Part shown: in pieces, positions 1-8,455 of the stretch | Position numbering within the stretch: the stretch's first letter is position 1 | Layout: every line of letters begins with the position of its first letter | DNA from: Clostridium sp. CAG:628 | GTDB taxonomy: Bacteria; Bacillota_I; Bacilli_A; RF39; UBA660 | NCBI GenBank assembly: GCA_000438415.1 | Contig: FR902228.1 | Span: 1,940-20,800, forward strand | Direction: 5' to 3' | DNA length: 18,861 nt | Notes under the pieces: model-generated | The model's input: the letters and a program-made list of their open reading frames with translations, nothing else | Told to the model about the DNA's origin: nothing | The model's database searches: none | Position numbers and translations under genes: made by a program

Positions 1-498
1 TTTAGAAGAAGCATTATATTCCATAGTTTTATTATTCTTTAAAGAACTAGAATAATTACTTATATTCTTTTTCTTCTTATTAATATAAAACTGCATATTC
101 TTAATTAAACTATATATAAATCTATTCTCATAAGTATTAAAACTCTCTTCTTTATTAATATTTAATATCTTAGAAGGCTTTACATCTCCAGTCTTTTTAT
201 CAATATCTTGTATTAAATTAGTATTTTTAGATAAATGTTTTATACTTTCAACAGTTACTCTTCTAGCAAGTTCTATTTTAACAATATCTTCTTCATTTAC
301 TATAAATCTATTAGGATTTCTTAATATATTATCTAAATATCTTATAGTATCTTCCATGATAGTTAACCATTCATAGTTACTAGTTTCCTCGTCATAATTA
401 GATACTACTCTTAAATTAGAAGATATATTATTATTAAAATGATCATTCTTTTCATTATTAGAAGAATCATATAAGTTAATTATATCTAGTTCATTCAT
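1..498 (-). CDS. DUF2357/McrC-side-like protein, N-terminal part (runs off the left edge)
   Basis: I translated this by hand: an open frame of 166 codons starts at the ATG at 498, preceded by GGAGGAAAG, and continues past base 1 without a stop. The N-terminus is an Asn/Ser-rich acidic stretch (MNELDIINLYDSS...). A helical part follows (EWLTIMEDTIRYLDNIL), then LARRVTVESIKHLSKNT and the block NKEESFNTYENRFIYSLI. The E-N-R-F block is typical of DUF2357-family proteins, which are encoded next to McrB-type AAA+ ATPases and often carry a PD-(D/E)XK-like nuclease fold further on. That C-terminal part is outside the window, so nuclease residues cannot be checked. The gene follows the AAA+ gene by about 10 bases, as last visible member of the operon. 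The family call is from memory of the motif and is moderate; co-transcription with the ATPase is well supported by spacing. Confidence 0.55.
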   Translation of the reverse strand, partial: MNELDIINLYDSSNNEKNDHFNNNISSNLRVVSNYDEETSNYEWLTIMEDTIRYLDNILRNPNRFIVNEEDIVKIELARRVTVESIKHLSKNTNLIQDIDKKTGDVKPSKILNINKEESFNTYENRFIYSLIKNMQFYINKKKKNISNYSSSLKNNKTMEYNASSK

Positions 499-508
499 TA
501 CTTTCCTC

Positions 509-2032
509 CTATGTTAATTTCTTAAGTCTTAATAAATATTCTTCACACTCTTTCATTTTACCTTTACCAAATGTTTTATCTAAGAACTCTATAAATCCAT
601 CAATTTCATCTCTTATATAAGATATATTTAATTGTTCAAACTTTCTTAATATCTTTCTAGCAATAAAATAGTCTACTCCATCTACTTCATCTCCACCACA
701 TCCTACATATACTGGTACAAACTTTTTCATATGTGCTACTATACGGTTACCAAAAGCAATTCTAAAATGTTTAATTACATAATCATCCATCTCATTTATC
801 TTATTTAAAGTATCTTCACTAACCTGATTTTTTTCCATAGCATCTTTAAATAAATTATCTAAATATGAATAATTTATATCTTGTGCAGGAACATCAAGAG
901 GTTCAAAAACTTGTCCTTTATCATTTATATCTAGTGGCATAGCACGGTCATAAACTTTATCTGTTACCATAAATGTAGAGTCATCATTATTAATTGTACC
1001 AATATACCATACATTAGGCGGAATCTTAAGTTTACCATCTTTTATATTTTTAGGATCATCAGCCCATCCACTTGAAACTAATTCTACTATCCATTCATCC
1101 TTATTAGGCATTTCTAGAATAGATAACATTTCAGCAAAATAGTATTCTACTCTGGATATATTCATCTCATCTAGTATAACTGTATATATATCATCCGTAT
1201 AACCTGCTACATATAATTCTTTTAATACATCAGTTTCATTAAACTTTTTAGTAAATTCATTAAAATAACCAAATAACTCAGTTCTATCTCTCCAAGAAGG
1301 TTGAACACTAGCAACACATGAATCATGTTTCAAGAATTTTCCCCATGCATAAGCAAGAGAAGTCTTACCTGTACCTGATATACCTTGTAAAATTACTAAC
1401 TTAGTAGATGCTAAACTAGAAATAAATAATCTAATCATTTCACTTTTATAATAAAGTTTTAAATGAGAAGCAGCAAAATTTCTAAAATTCTCCACTAACT
1501 CTTCTAATGTAAAGTTATTATTATAATTCTGTACTTTATAAGTACTATATTCATTATCAACTTGTGTAAGTTTAGGAAATCTACTTGTAGTAGTATCAAC
1601 ATTATCTTTACTCTCTTCTTTTTCTTCTATAGTATCATCTTCTTCAGGTTTCAAACCTAAATGAGACACTTTCATTGCAAGAATACTTTCTTTCTCTTCC
1701 ATAAGTGTTGCTACTTGTTTATTAAGCATCGACACTTCTTCTAAAAGGGACTCTTGTTCTACTATAGTTTTTCTAAATCTTAAATACTTTCTTATTAAAA
1801 AATACAAAAGTACTATTATACCACCTATAATTATAAGAATTACTATAACACTAATAAATACTAAAACCCATTCTCCACCATTAAAATCATCTTTATAAAA
1901 ATTAATAATCTTAATATATTCAGGAATATTAAACATTTGAACAACACCAAGTGCTAAACCCTTAAATATAGTTATAAACCCATCAAAGAATTGACTTAAT
2001 AATTCGTATAAAAATCTAAAAAACGTATCCAT
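509..2032 (-). CDS. Membrane-anchored McrB-type AAA+ ATPase
   Basis: A protein of about 507 residues. Residues 5-35 form a hydrophobic, possibly amphipathic segment, and 57-84 are a clear transmembrane helix. Residues 85-125 look like a coiled coil, and 130-150 are an acidic linker. The AAA+ core begins near 175. Walker A is GISGTGKT (218-225), followed by the McrB-like block VQPSWRDRTELFGYFN (244-259). Walker B is VILDEMN (286-292), and sensor 1 is GTINNDDSTF (346-355) followed by VTDKVYDRA. These blocks place it in the McrB/MoxR branch. Known McrB GTPases are soluble and work with McrC-type nucleases; membrane anchoring here is unusual. GTG (2035) and ATG (2032) are both possible starts. 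AAAGGAT lies 8 bases from the ATG, so I chose that. The upstream gene stops 1 base before the GTG, implying translational coupling. ATPase fold: high confidence. Biological role unknown. Confidence 0.85.
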   Translation of the reverse strand: MDTFFRFLYELLSQFFDGFITIFKGLALGVVQMFNIPEYIKIINFYKDDFNGGEWVLVFISVIVILIIIGGIIVLLYFLIRKYLRFRKTIVEQESLLEEVSMLNKQVATLMEEKESILAMKVSHLGLKPEEDDTIEEKEESKDNVDTTTSRFPKLTQVDNEYSTYKVQNYNNNFTLEELVENFRNFAASHLKLYYKSEMIRLFISSLASTKLVILQGISGTGKTSLAYAWGKFLKHDSCVASVQPSWRDRTELFGYFNEFTKKFNETDVLKELYVAGYTDDIYTVILDEMNISRVEYYFAEMLSILEMPNKDEWIVELVSSGWADDPKNIKDGKLKIPPNVWYIGTINNDDSTFMVTDKVYDRAMPLDINDKGQVFEPLDVPAQDINYSYLDNLFKDAMEKNQVSEDTLNKINEMDDYVIKHFRIAFGNRIVAHMKKFVPVYVGCGGDEVDGVDYFIARKILRKFEQLNISYIRDEIDGFIEFLDKTFGKGKMKECEEYLLRLKKLT

Positions 2033-2036
2033 CACT

Positions 2037-3008
2037 TCACATCCTTTCTTTAAATATTACTTTATTTTTATCAAAAGAAGTAACATCATCTTTATTAGTA
2101 ATAATATAAGTAAATATATTTAACCATATAATACTACTCTCTTCATAATCAAAAGTATCATCTATTATCACTGCAAACTTAACTCCATCTTTAATTAAAT
2201 CACTAATAAAACTTTTATATTTTGTATAATATTCATAAGTTACTTTTATTATAACATTTTCTCTAATTAAATCATTAGTTATTATATTTAATAATCTATT
2301 AGTTTTTTCTTTTTTACTAGTTATTATAAAAGGAAAATCTACTAAGCATTCTTTATTATATTCTTTATTTATAATATTATCCAAAACAATTTTACTTATC
2401 AAATTATACTCAATGAAACACATATCTTCACTTATTATATCACTTTTAAAAACTCTATTTATTGAATAACTACTATATATTTTAGGAAACTTAATATTAT
2501 AACTAAGTAAAACATTATACACATTTTTAATATTAGTACTTTTTAACTCTAAATTAAATGTGTCACTTAAGTATTCATTAAAAAAGTTATTTTTCTTCTT
2601 TTCACTTTCTTTTACAAGACTCTTTAATTCTTTAGTAATATCATCATTTAAATCCAATTTTTCTTTCCTATCTATTATAATTTTATCAATTAATTTATCT
2701 AAATTATCATATTCTAAAGTATTATCTAAATATAACAAATACCAAAAAAAGTAATATAATTCATTAACATTTTTTACTAACTTATTATCTTCTTCTATTA
2801 AAGTTCTTAAATTCTCTTGTATATAATATTCAATATTCTTTTCTATTTGCTTATACTTTTTATCATATTTATTAAAATATCTTATATCAATATAAGTATT
2901 TAACATCTCATTATAAACAATTCTTTTATATTTATCTTTAACTATTAATTTAAAATACTCTGTTAAATAATCTTTAATGAACTTTATATATTTATCTATA
3001 TTATTCAT
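2037..3008 (-). CDS. Unrecognised lysine-rich cytosolic protein of the McrB-like operon
   Basis: A 323-residue protein I do not recognise. It is very rich in Lys, Asn, Ile and Tyr. It has no signal peptide and no convincing transmembrane helix, so it is probably cytosolic. The first two thirds look helical (for example residues 1-60 and 100-150, charged). Residues 250-290 alternate beta and alpha elements (VIIKVTYEYY, then VKFAVIIDD with two adjacent aspartates), which could be a Rossmann-like core or an inactive ATPase; this is only a guess. It lies 9 bases after the exported-protein gene and ends 1 base before the AAA+ gene, so it is firmly inside the operon and translationally coupled to the ATPase. 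Its start at 3008 follows AAGGAGGA. Such a spacer gene in an McrB-like operon could be an adaptor or substrate-specificity subunit. Confidence 0.7.
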   Translation of the reverse strand: MNNIDKYIKFIKDYLTEYFKLIVKDKYKRIVYNEMLNTYIDIRYFNKYDKKYKQIEKNIEYYIQENLRTLIEEDNKLVKNVNELYYFFWYLLYLDNTLEYDNLDKLIDKIIIDRKEKLDLNDDITKELKSLVKESEKKKNNFFNEYLSDTFNLELKSTNIKNVYNVLLSYNIKFPKIYSSYSINRVFKSDIISEDMCFIEYNLISKIVLDNIINKEYNKECLVDFPFIITSKKEKTNRLLNIITNDLIRENVIIKVTYEYYTKYKSFISDLIKDGVKFAVIIDDTFDYEESSIIWLNIFTYIITNKDDVTSFDKNKVIFKERM

Positions 3009-3017
3009 AACTCCTCC

Positions 3018-3938
3018 TTATTGTGTATAATTAAACTCTATTATTGATACATTATTAGTTATTGGATAAGTATAATCTTTCTTAGTATTAGACTTATAAA
3101 ATTTTACTACTTCACTACTTTCAGGATCAATTCTAAATGATATTTGATTTATATATTCATAATCGCCAATAGTAGTTGTTAAAAAACTTTCTTTTTTTTG
3201 AAAAACACTTGAAGTCATATCCATTATTACTACACTAGGATCAAACTTAAGATTAATTAATGGAAGAGCGCATTTAAGTTTATCAGTTTCACTTAAAGAC
3301 ATATAAGTTTCATGATCAATTCTTTGATTAACTTCATACACTCCAAAGTTTTCTTTTATTAAATAGTAATCTGTTGTATTAGTAACAGTAAAATTAAAAT
3401 ATGGACTTCCCACTTCATCATTTATTTGATAAAATATACCAGGTATACCAACTTGCAATATAAATCTAGCACTCAAAGTTTTTTTATATGGAAAAGTACT
3501 TTTAGCAGTTATTTCTATCCACACTTCATCTTTATTTTTTAAAGCAGTTTTAGGACTAATATTAGCAGTAAAAGTATCAGATATTTGATCAGTATATATA
3601 GTTCCATTAGTTTTACTAACTGAACAATTAGCATTATCACTACAAACATATGTTACTTCATAATCAATATCAGAGTTAGCATGCTCCAAATTATTTTTAC
3701 TATTATTTAAATTAATTGTAAAATTATATGTATCTACTCCAGAATAGTTATCCATTTTATATATTCTTCTAGTTTGTGTTAATTTATCACTATTAAAATA
3801 AAACTTCTTACTTCTTAAGTACATATCTTTAACTCCATAATAAACATATCTACCAAAAGATAGACTAATAGTTACAAAAAATAATATTATTCCAAGTATT
3901 ATATAAGTTTTCTTATTTTTAATTTTTATTTTCTTCAT
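3018..3938 (-). CDS. Exported single-pass beta-rich surface protein
   Basis: A 306-residue protein. A basic N-terminus (MKKIKIKNKK) is followed by one hydrophobic helix at about 12-32, then an extracellular domain starting YYGVKDMYLRSKKFYFNSD. No clear signal-peptidase I site is seen. The ectodomain has Ig-like strands (VDTYNFTINLNNS; IDYEVTYVCSDNANCSVS; then TFTANISPK and DEVWIEITAKSTFPYKKTL). The ITAKS..PYKKTL style recalls domains of SipW/TasA-like exported proteins of gut Firmicutes. A second half (IPGIFYQINDEVGSPYFNFTV) forms another beta domain. It is the first gene after a sigma-A promoter and leads the operon containing the membrane-bound McrB-type ATPase. Start ATG at 3938 has AAAAGG 8-9 bases upstream. 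Export and beta fold are well supported; kinship to TasA-like fibre proteins is inference. Confidence 0.7.
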   Translation of the reverse strand: MKKIKIKNKKTYIILGIILFFVTISLSFGRYVYYGVKDMYLRSKKFYFNSDKLTQTRRIYKMDNYSGVDTYNFTINLNNSKNNLEHANSDIDYEVTYVCSDNANCSVSKTNGTIYTDQISDTFTANISPKTALKNKDEVWIEITAKSTFPYKKTLSARFILQVGIPGIFYQINDEVGSPYFNFTVTNTTDYYLIKENFGVYEVNQRIDHETYMSLSETDKLKCALPLINLKFDPSVVIMDMTSSVFQKKESFLTTTIGDYEYINQISFRIDPESSEVVKFYKSNTKKDYTYPITNNVSIIEFNYTQ

Positions 3939-3994
3939 ATTTACTACCTTTTAGTATGATTTCTAGTACTTTCGCTAGCATCTATTACATAGTA

Positions 3995-4023
3995 ATTATA
4001 TCATAAATAAATCGAATTGCAAA
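3995..4023 (-). promoter_or_regulatory. Sigma-A promoter of the McrB-like operon
   Basis: On the minus strand TTTGCA (4023-4018), a 17-base spacer and a perfect TATAAT (4000-3995) lie about 57 bases upstream of the exported-protein start. No other good promoter is seen before 3938, and the preceding gene ends in a terminator, so the four genes appear to form an independent transcription unit. Confidence 0.65.
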
Positions 4024-4033
4024 CAATGAATAC

Positions 4034-4061
4034 AAAAAATACTCGAGGTCTTCGAGTATTT
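4034..4061 (-). terminator. Intrinsic terminator after dacA
   Basis: A perfect 10-bp stem (AAATACTCGA / TCGAGTATTT) with a 5-base loop is followed on the minus strand by a run of six T. It lies about 80 bases past the dacA stop and just before the promoter of the next operon, so it separates the two units. The plus-strand side is also T-rich. Confidence 0.85.
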
Positions 4062-4140
4062 TATTATCTATTAGATATATCATAATATCTTATTACCAAT
4101 CTAACTACTTTAGTATAATATATATAAATAAATGTAAGAT

Positions 4141-5298
4141 TTAAGGTAAAACATTTAAATTTCCATTTATTATATCTTTTAAATAATTATTTAATCTAAC
4201 AAAATAATTACTTTTTTTAATATTCTCTTTTACTATTAAGTTATAATTTATATCTTGATTATTTAAATGTAATGTTAAAGTACCTACAACATCATTCTTT
4301 TTAAGTGGTGCTTTTACATTATTTAATTTAACACTATAATTATATTTAATATTTCTTACATCTTTATCAAGTATAACAGATGCATCTTCTTTTAAATAAT
4401 ATGATATCTTTCTTTTTTTAGCATTATCTATAAACATATCTCCTATTTTTTTATCTTTTTTAATTAATGTACTTTTATAATACATACTATAAGCATATTC
4501 CATTAAATTAATTGTATCAGTGTTTCTATCTTCTTTTGTAGGAGCTTTCATAGTAACTGTAATAAGTCTCATATCATTTCTTAACATTGTACCCGTCAAA
4601 CAATAACCAGCATTATCTGTAAAACCTGTTTTAAGTCCATCTAATCCATTATAAAATTTAATCAACTTATTTGTATTAACGAGCCATAAACTTTTACCAT
4701 TTTTATGAGTTATAGTTGTTTCATAAGTGCTAGTCAACTTTAAAATTTCTTTATGTTTAATTAGTTCTCTTGCAATTAATGCTAAATCATGAGCAGTAGT
4801 TAAGTGCCCTTCTTCATCAAGTCCATGAGGATTTTTAAATGTAGTATTAACTGCACCCAACTCTTTTGCTCTTTTATTCATCATATTAACAAAATTACTT
4901 TCTGTTCCACCTATTTTTTCAGCAACTGCAACACTAGCATCGTTAGCACTTCCTATTGCAATTGATTTAAGCAACATTTCTACTGTAGCCGTACTATTTT
5001 CTTCTAAATACACCTGACTTCCACCCATTTTAGAAGCATTAGCGCTTATATTCACTTCATCATCTAAAGAAATTTTACCACTTTCTATTGCTTCAACTGT
5101 TAAAAGCATAGTCATTATTTTAGTCATTGATGCAGGAGATTTTTGTTCATCCATATTTTTATCAAATAAAATTTTTCCAGTACTCGCTTCCATTATTATA
5201 CCACTTTCACTTTTTATATCTATACCACTTAAATTGTCTGCCTTTAAAACATCAAAACTTAATATAGTCAATAAAACTATTAATAATATTTTTCTCAT
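4141..5298 (-). CDS. dacA: Serine-type D-alanyl-D-alanine carboxypeptidase (PBP5/DacA family)
   Basis: A 385-residue precursor that trims the terminal D-Ala from peptidoglycan stem pentapeptides outside the membrane. It has an N-terminal signal peptide (hydrophobic 4-15). All three peptidase S11 motifs are present: SMTK at 57-60 (nucleophile Ser57, Lys60), SAN at 117-119 and KTG at 223-225 in LDGLKTGFTDNAG. A C-terminal PBP5-type beta domain (about 275-360) follows. The last 25 residues form a weakly amphipathic segment that could hold the enzyme to the membrane. I chose the ATG at 5298, because AAGGGG lies 5 bases upstream; the in-frame GTG at 5304 overlaps that ribosome site. It is divergently arranged with a VanY-type carboxypeptidase. 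Function is certain at family level; the exact paralogue (DacA or DacF) is not. Confidence 0.92.
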   Translation of the reverse strand: MRKILLIVLLTILSFDVLKADNLSGIDIKSESGIIMEASTGKILFDKNMDEQKSPASMTKIMTMLLTVEAIESGKISLDDEVNISANASKMGGSQVYLEENSTATVEMLLKSIAIGSANDASVAVAEKIGGTESNFVNMMNKRAKELGAVNTTFKNPHGLDEEGHLTTAHDLALIARELIKHKEILKLTSTYETTITHKNGKSLWLVNTNKLIKFYNGLDGLKTGFTDNAGYCLTGTMLRNDMRLITVTMKAPTKEDRNTDTINLMEYAYSMYYKSTLIKKDKKIGDMFIDNAKKRKISYYLKEDASVILDKDVRNIKYNYSVKLNNVKAPLKKNDVVGTLTLHLNNQDINYNLIVKENIKKSNYFVRLNNYLKDIINGNLNVLP

Positions 5299-5375
5299 AT
5301 ACACCCCTTAATAAACATTATTCCTTTTTATGTAAATAATTCTAATTTATTTTAATACTTTTATTAAAAAAGTGA

Positions 5376-5393
5376 TATAATTATATAGAGGTG
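5376..5393 (+). promoter_or_regulatory. -10 box and ribosome site of the VanY-type gene
   Basis: A perfect TATAAT at 5376-5381 is followed by AGAGGTG at 5387-5393 and the ATG at 5404. The -35 region is A/T-rich and poor. The short leader between TATAAT and the ribosome site suggests a 5' UTR of only about 20 bases. Confidence 0.5.
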
Positions 5394-5403
5394 TATAGAG
5401 AAA

Positions 5404-6369
5404 ATGAAAAAGAAGAAAGTTAGAATTAATTTTGGTAATTTATTTATTGTTATATTTATATTTGCATTTATTGTTTATGGAATATTGTTTTTATATCATA
5501 AGTTAAATAGTGATAATACTACTAATGATAAAAATAATAATGACATCAAAAGCGAAGTTACTTCTACAGATAAAAAGTTAGAAAGTTTAGGTTACTCTAA
5601 AAAAGAAAGAGAAACTATTTCTAATAATTTAAGTAGTGAAGTTATATTATCATTAGATAAAAAATATGATAATTTAGATAAGTTATCTAGTGTTAAATAT
5701 TTTCATATAGAGAACATTGATAGATATGAAGAATACATGAATAAAGAAAATGATTATGAAACTGTTGTTATGAATGTTAATATTGGGCTTGATAGAGAGT
5801 TTTATACAAACATTAAAGAAGTAAGTGACCCATATGATACTTTAGTATTAGTAAATAAGTATTATGCTCTTCCTAGTGGAATTGAACCAAAAAGTCTTGT
5901 TAATATTGAAGGAGAAAAAATGACTCCAGAAGCTGCTGAAGCAATGAAGAAGATGATTAGTGATTTAAGAAGTACCGGTCTTACTTTAAATTTGATAAGT
6001 GGTTACAGAAGTGAAGACACACAAAGAACACTATATAATAGATATGGAAATAGTGATGGATTTGATAATGCAGATACCTATAGTGCTAGACCAAACCACA
6101 GTGAACATCAAACTGGACTTGCAATGGATGTTAGTGAAAACTGGGATTTAACAGAAGAATTTGAAAACACTGAACAATTTAAATGGTTAAATGAAAATGC
6201 TTATAAATATGGTTATATATTAAGATATAAAAAAGATAAAGTTTATATGACTGGTTATACTTATGAACCATGGCATTATAGATATGTTGGTGTAGAAGCT
6301 GCTACTATTATTAAAAATGAAAATCTTACTTTCGAAGAATTTTATGTGAAATATAAAGGACTTTATTAG
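5404..6369 (+). CDS. VanY-type zinc D-alanyl-D-alanine carboxypeptidase (peptidase M15B)
   Basis: A 321-residue membrane-anchored enzyme that removes terminal D-Ala from peptidoglycan precursors or mature stems. It has one N-terminal transmembrane helix (about 13-31) and a polar Asn/Asp/Lys linker (35-58). A helical YxxLGYSKKE segment and a spacer domain come next, then the M15 catalytic domain from about 170. Active-site motifs are intact: SGYRS (199-203), SEHQTGLAMD (233-242, zinc ligands His235 and Asp242) and EPWH (288-291, general base Glu288 and zinc ligand His291). No VanR/VanS/VanH/VanA/VanX genes are nearby, so this is a housekeeping wall enzyme and not evidence of glycopeptide resistance. 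Its last 44 bases overlap the 3' end of the convergent gene, an unusual arrangement with no terminator visible between them. Confidence 0.92.
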   Translation: MKKKKVRINFGNLFIVIFIFAFIVYGILFLYHKLNSDNTTNDKNNNDIKSEVTSTDKKLESLGYSKKERETISNNLSSEVILSLDKKYDNLDKLSSVKYFHIENIDRYEEYMNKENDYETVVMNVNIGLDREFYTNIKEVSDPYDTLVLVNKYYALPSGIEPKSLVNIEGEKMTPEAAEAMKKMISDLRSTGLTLNLISGYRSEDTQRTLYNRYGNSDGFDNADTYSARPNHSEHQTGLAMDVSENWDLTEEFENTEQFKWLNENAYKYGYILRYKKDKVYMTGYTYEPWHYRYVGVEAATIIKNENLTFEEFYVKYKGLY

Positions 6370-7093
6370 AGTTCTTTTTTCTTAGAAAAATTATATAAAA
6401 GAATACAAGTATTATAGAAAGTATAAATATACTTATACCTATTTTAATAAGTTTCAATTCAAATTTATCATACTTTTTATTATCAAATATACTTGTCTTA
6501 GTAACTATTTTATTATCTTTTACATCTTTCTTTATATTTATTTTATAAGTATTAGTATTTTTTTTATTTTCACTAATTACTTTAATAGTTATTAAATTAT
6601 TTTCTTTAGAAGTATTTAAATTATAAGATACTTTAACACTCATTTTAGGATTAGGTGTCAAATAGTTCACTTTAATATTATTAATGTCATTAGATTTTAC
6701 TATATAATTAAATACATCACTTTTAAAATCTAACTTTAACCCATCTATTTCTAAATTTTCTAAAACAGAAGTTTCTTTATCAAACACACTACTACCTCTT
6801 GTAACATTTAATGTATAACTAGTATTTATTTCATTATTTATATAAGACGTGATAACAAAAGTATTTAAACCCCATTTTAAACTTTTACTTCCTAAATTAG
6901 TAACTTCTTCATTTTCTTCTATTTCAGCATTAATAGTAATTATTTCTGTTTCATCATTTACAAACACATTATAAGTTTTAACACTTTTATTAAACTCTGG
7001 TATAATTTGATTATTATTTATTGTAATATTATTTATTGCTTTAACATTTGTTATAAATAAAAAGAAGGTTAATAATAGAAATGTTTTTTTCAT
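6326..7093 (-). CDS. Cadherin-like beta-sandwich protein with C-terminal membrane anchor
   Basis: A 255-residue protein with a signal peptide (MKKTFLLLTFFLFITNVKA, cleavage likely after A19). Two repeats of the bacterial cadherin-like beta-sandwich type follow. The first runs over about 20-100 (ending SYTLNVTRG), the second over about 110-190 (LENLEIDGLKLDF...YKINIKK). A linker and a transmembrane helix (about 215-238) lead to a basic cytoplasmic tail (LRKKNSNK...). Such domains are binding or spacer modules in surface proteins; no catalytic motif is seen. Its ATG at 7093 has AAGGAG 6 bases upstream and lies 9 bases after the phosphorylase gene, so it is probably the last gene of that transcript. 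The final 14 codons are antisense to the end of the VanY-type gene. Confidence 0.75.
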   Translation of the reverse strand: MKKTFLLLTFFLFITNVKAINNITINNNQIIPEFNKSVKTYNVFVNDETEIITINAEIEENEEVTNLGSKSLKWGLNTFVITSYINNEINTSYTLNVTRGSSVFDKETSVLENLEIDGLKLDFKSDVFNYIVKSNDINNIKVNYLTPNPKMSVKVSYNLNTSKENNLITIKVISENKKNTNTYKINIKKDVKDNKIVTKTSIFDNKKYDKFELKLIKIGISIFILSIILVFFYIIFLRKKNSNKVLYISHKILRK

Positions 7094-7102
7094 GTTTTCT
7101 CC

Positions 7103-8377
7103 TTACATTATTTCTTCTATTATTATATCCTTCTCACTTGATAAAATACTTCTAATTTTAAAAGCACTTATAAATCTTTTTTCCATATCAGGTATTTCTT
7201 TATTATAATAAATAGTTCCCAATAATTCTCCTTTTTTAACTTTATTATTTACTGTCTTATTTAACTTAATTCCCACAGATAAATCAATTTTATCTTCTTT
7301 TTTTATTCTTCCTGCACCTAAGTCTTGCACTAAAGACGCAATTATAAGTGGGTCTACTTTAGTTATATAACCCGACTTATTACTATATATTTCTAACTTT
7401 TCATTTGAAAACTTTAGTTTAGTTAAATCTCCTTTTTGATTAGTAATCCATTCTTTAAACTTAAATTTAGCCTTTCCACTTTTTAAAAGATTATTTACTT
7501 CTTTTCTTGCTTCAGTTAAAGAAATATTTTTTCCTAAATGAATCATATATGAAGATAAAGTTAAAATAAGTTCTTTAAGTCTAGGCTCATATATACCATT
7601 AAAAAAGTCCATTGCTTCTCTTACTTCTAGAACATTCCCTACAGTATACCCAAGAGGACTATCCATTCTAGTTAATATACATACTACTTTTCTATCAAAA
7701 TACTTACCTATTTCTATCATATATTTTGCAAGTTTTTTAGCATCACGAATATTCTTCATAAATGCTCCTTCACCAACTTTTAAATCTATCACAATTATTT
7801 TAGCGCCACTTGCTATTTTCTTACTCATTATACTACTTGCAATTAAAGGAATACTTTCAACAGCACCTATTTCATCTCTTAAAGCATATATTTTTTTATC
7901 AGCAGGTGCTAAACTAGAAGTTTGACTAATTACTGCTACTCCTATTTTATTAACTGCATTAATAAATTCTTTATCAGTTAACTTAATCTTATAACCAGGT
8001 ATACTTTCTAATTTATCAATAGTTCCACCAGTAAACCCTAAACTTCTACCACTCATTTTAGCAATACCTAACCCACTTGAAGCAATAATTGGAGATAATA
8101 TAATAGTTACTTTATCACCAACTCCTCCAGTAGAATGTTTATCTACTACAGTTCTATTTATTTTATCAAGAGATAAAATTTCCCCAGTCTTAATCATAGC
8201 ATCAGTTAAATAAAATACTTCTTCATAACTAAGTCCATTATTTTTAATATTCATTAAAAACTTACTCATTACCTTATCATCTATTTTTCCATCATTATAA
8301 CCATTTACCATATAAGTTATTTCTTCTTTTGTTAGTACTTTATTAACTTTCATTTTCTTTAATATTTCTGCTTCCAT
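7103..8377 (-). CDS. pdp: Pyrimidine-nucleoside (thymidine) phosphorylase
   Basis: A 424-residue cytosolic enzyme of the nucleoside phosphorylase family II. It splits thymidine, deoxyuridine or uridine with phosphate to the base and (deoxy)ribose-1-phosphate, for nucleoside salvage. The phosphate loop KHSTGGVGDK (80-89) is present, as is the family signature SGRSLGFTGGTIDKLE (109-124). His81, Arg167, Ser182 and Lys186 match, offset by one, the substrate-binding residues known in the Bacillus enzyme. One signature position is Ser112 where Gly/Ala is usual. Length is normal (about 430 in the family). The ATG at 8377 has GAGGTG 5-6 bases upstream. Pdp and DeoA cannot be told apart surely from sequence by eye; the Gram-positive setting favours the broad-specificity Pdp. 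The ribosome site and first codons form one arm of the inverted repeat described separately. Confidence 0.93.
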   Translation of the reverse strand: MEAEILKKMKVNKVLTKEEITYMVNGYNDGKIDDKVMSKFLMNIKNNGLSYEEVFYLTDAMIKTGEILSLDKINRTVVDKHSTGGVGDKVTIILSPIIASSGLGIAKMSGRSLGFTGGTIDKLESIPGYKIKLTDKEFINAVNKIGVAVISQTSSLAPADKKIYALRDEIGAVESIPLIASSIMSKKIASGAKIIVIDLKVGEGAFMKNIRDAKKLAKYMIEIGKYFDRKVVCILTRMDSPLGYTVGNVLEVREAMDFFNGIYEPRLKELILTLSSYMIHLGKNISLTEARKEVNNLLKSGKAKFKFKEWITNQKGDLTKLKFSNEKLEIYSNKSGYITKVDPLIIASLVQDLGAGRIKKEDKIDLSVGIKLNKTVNNKVKKGELLGTIYYNKEIPDMEKRFISAFKIRSILSSEKDIIIEEIM

Positions 8378-8455
8378 ACTTTCACCTCAATATAAACTTT
8401 AGTACTTTTAATTTTTATTTAGAAAACATTTGTGAATATTTAGACTCATAATTAT

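Noticed and set aside
2560..2754. Plus-strand open frame of 64 codons
   Set aside because: Antisense to the 323-residue operon protein; Ser/Leu/Phe-rich mirror of Lys-rich codons, no initiation signal.
5404..6369. Glycopeptide resistance gene
   Set aside because: VanY-type enzymes are common housekeeping wall enzymes; none of the other van genes are present.
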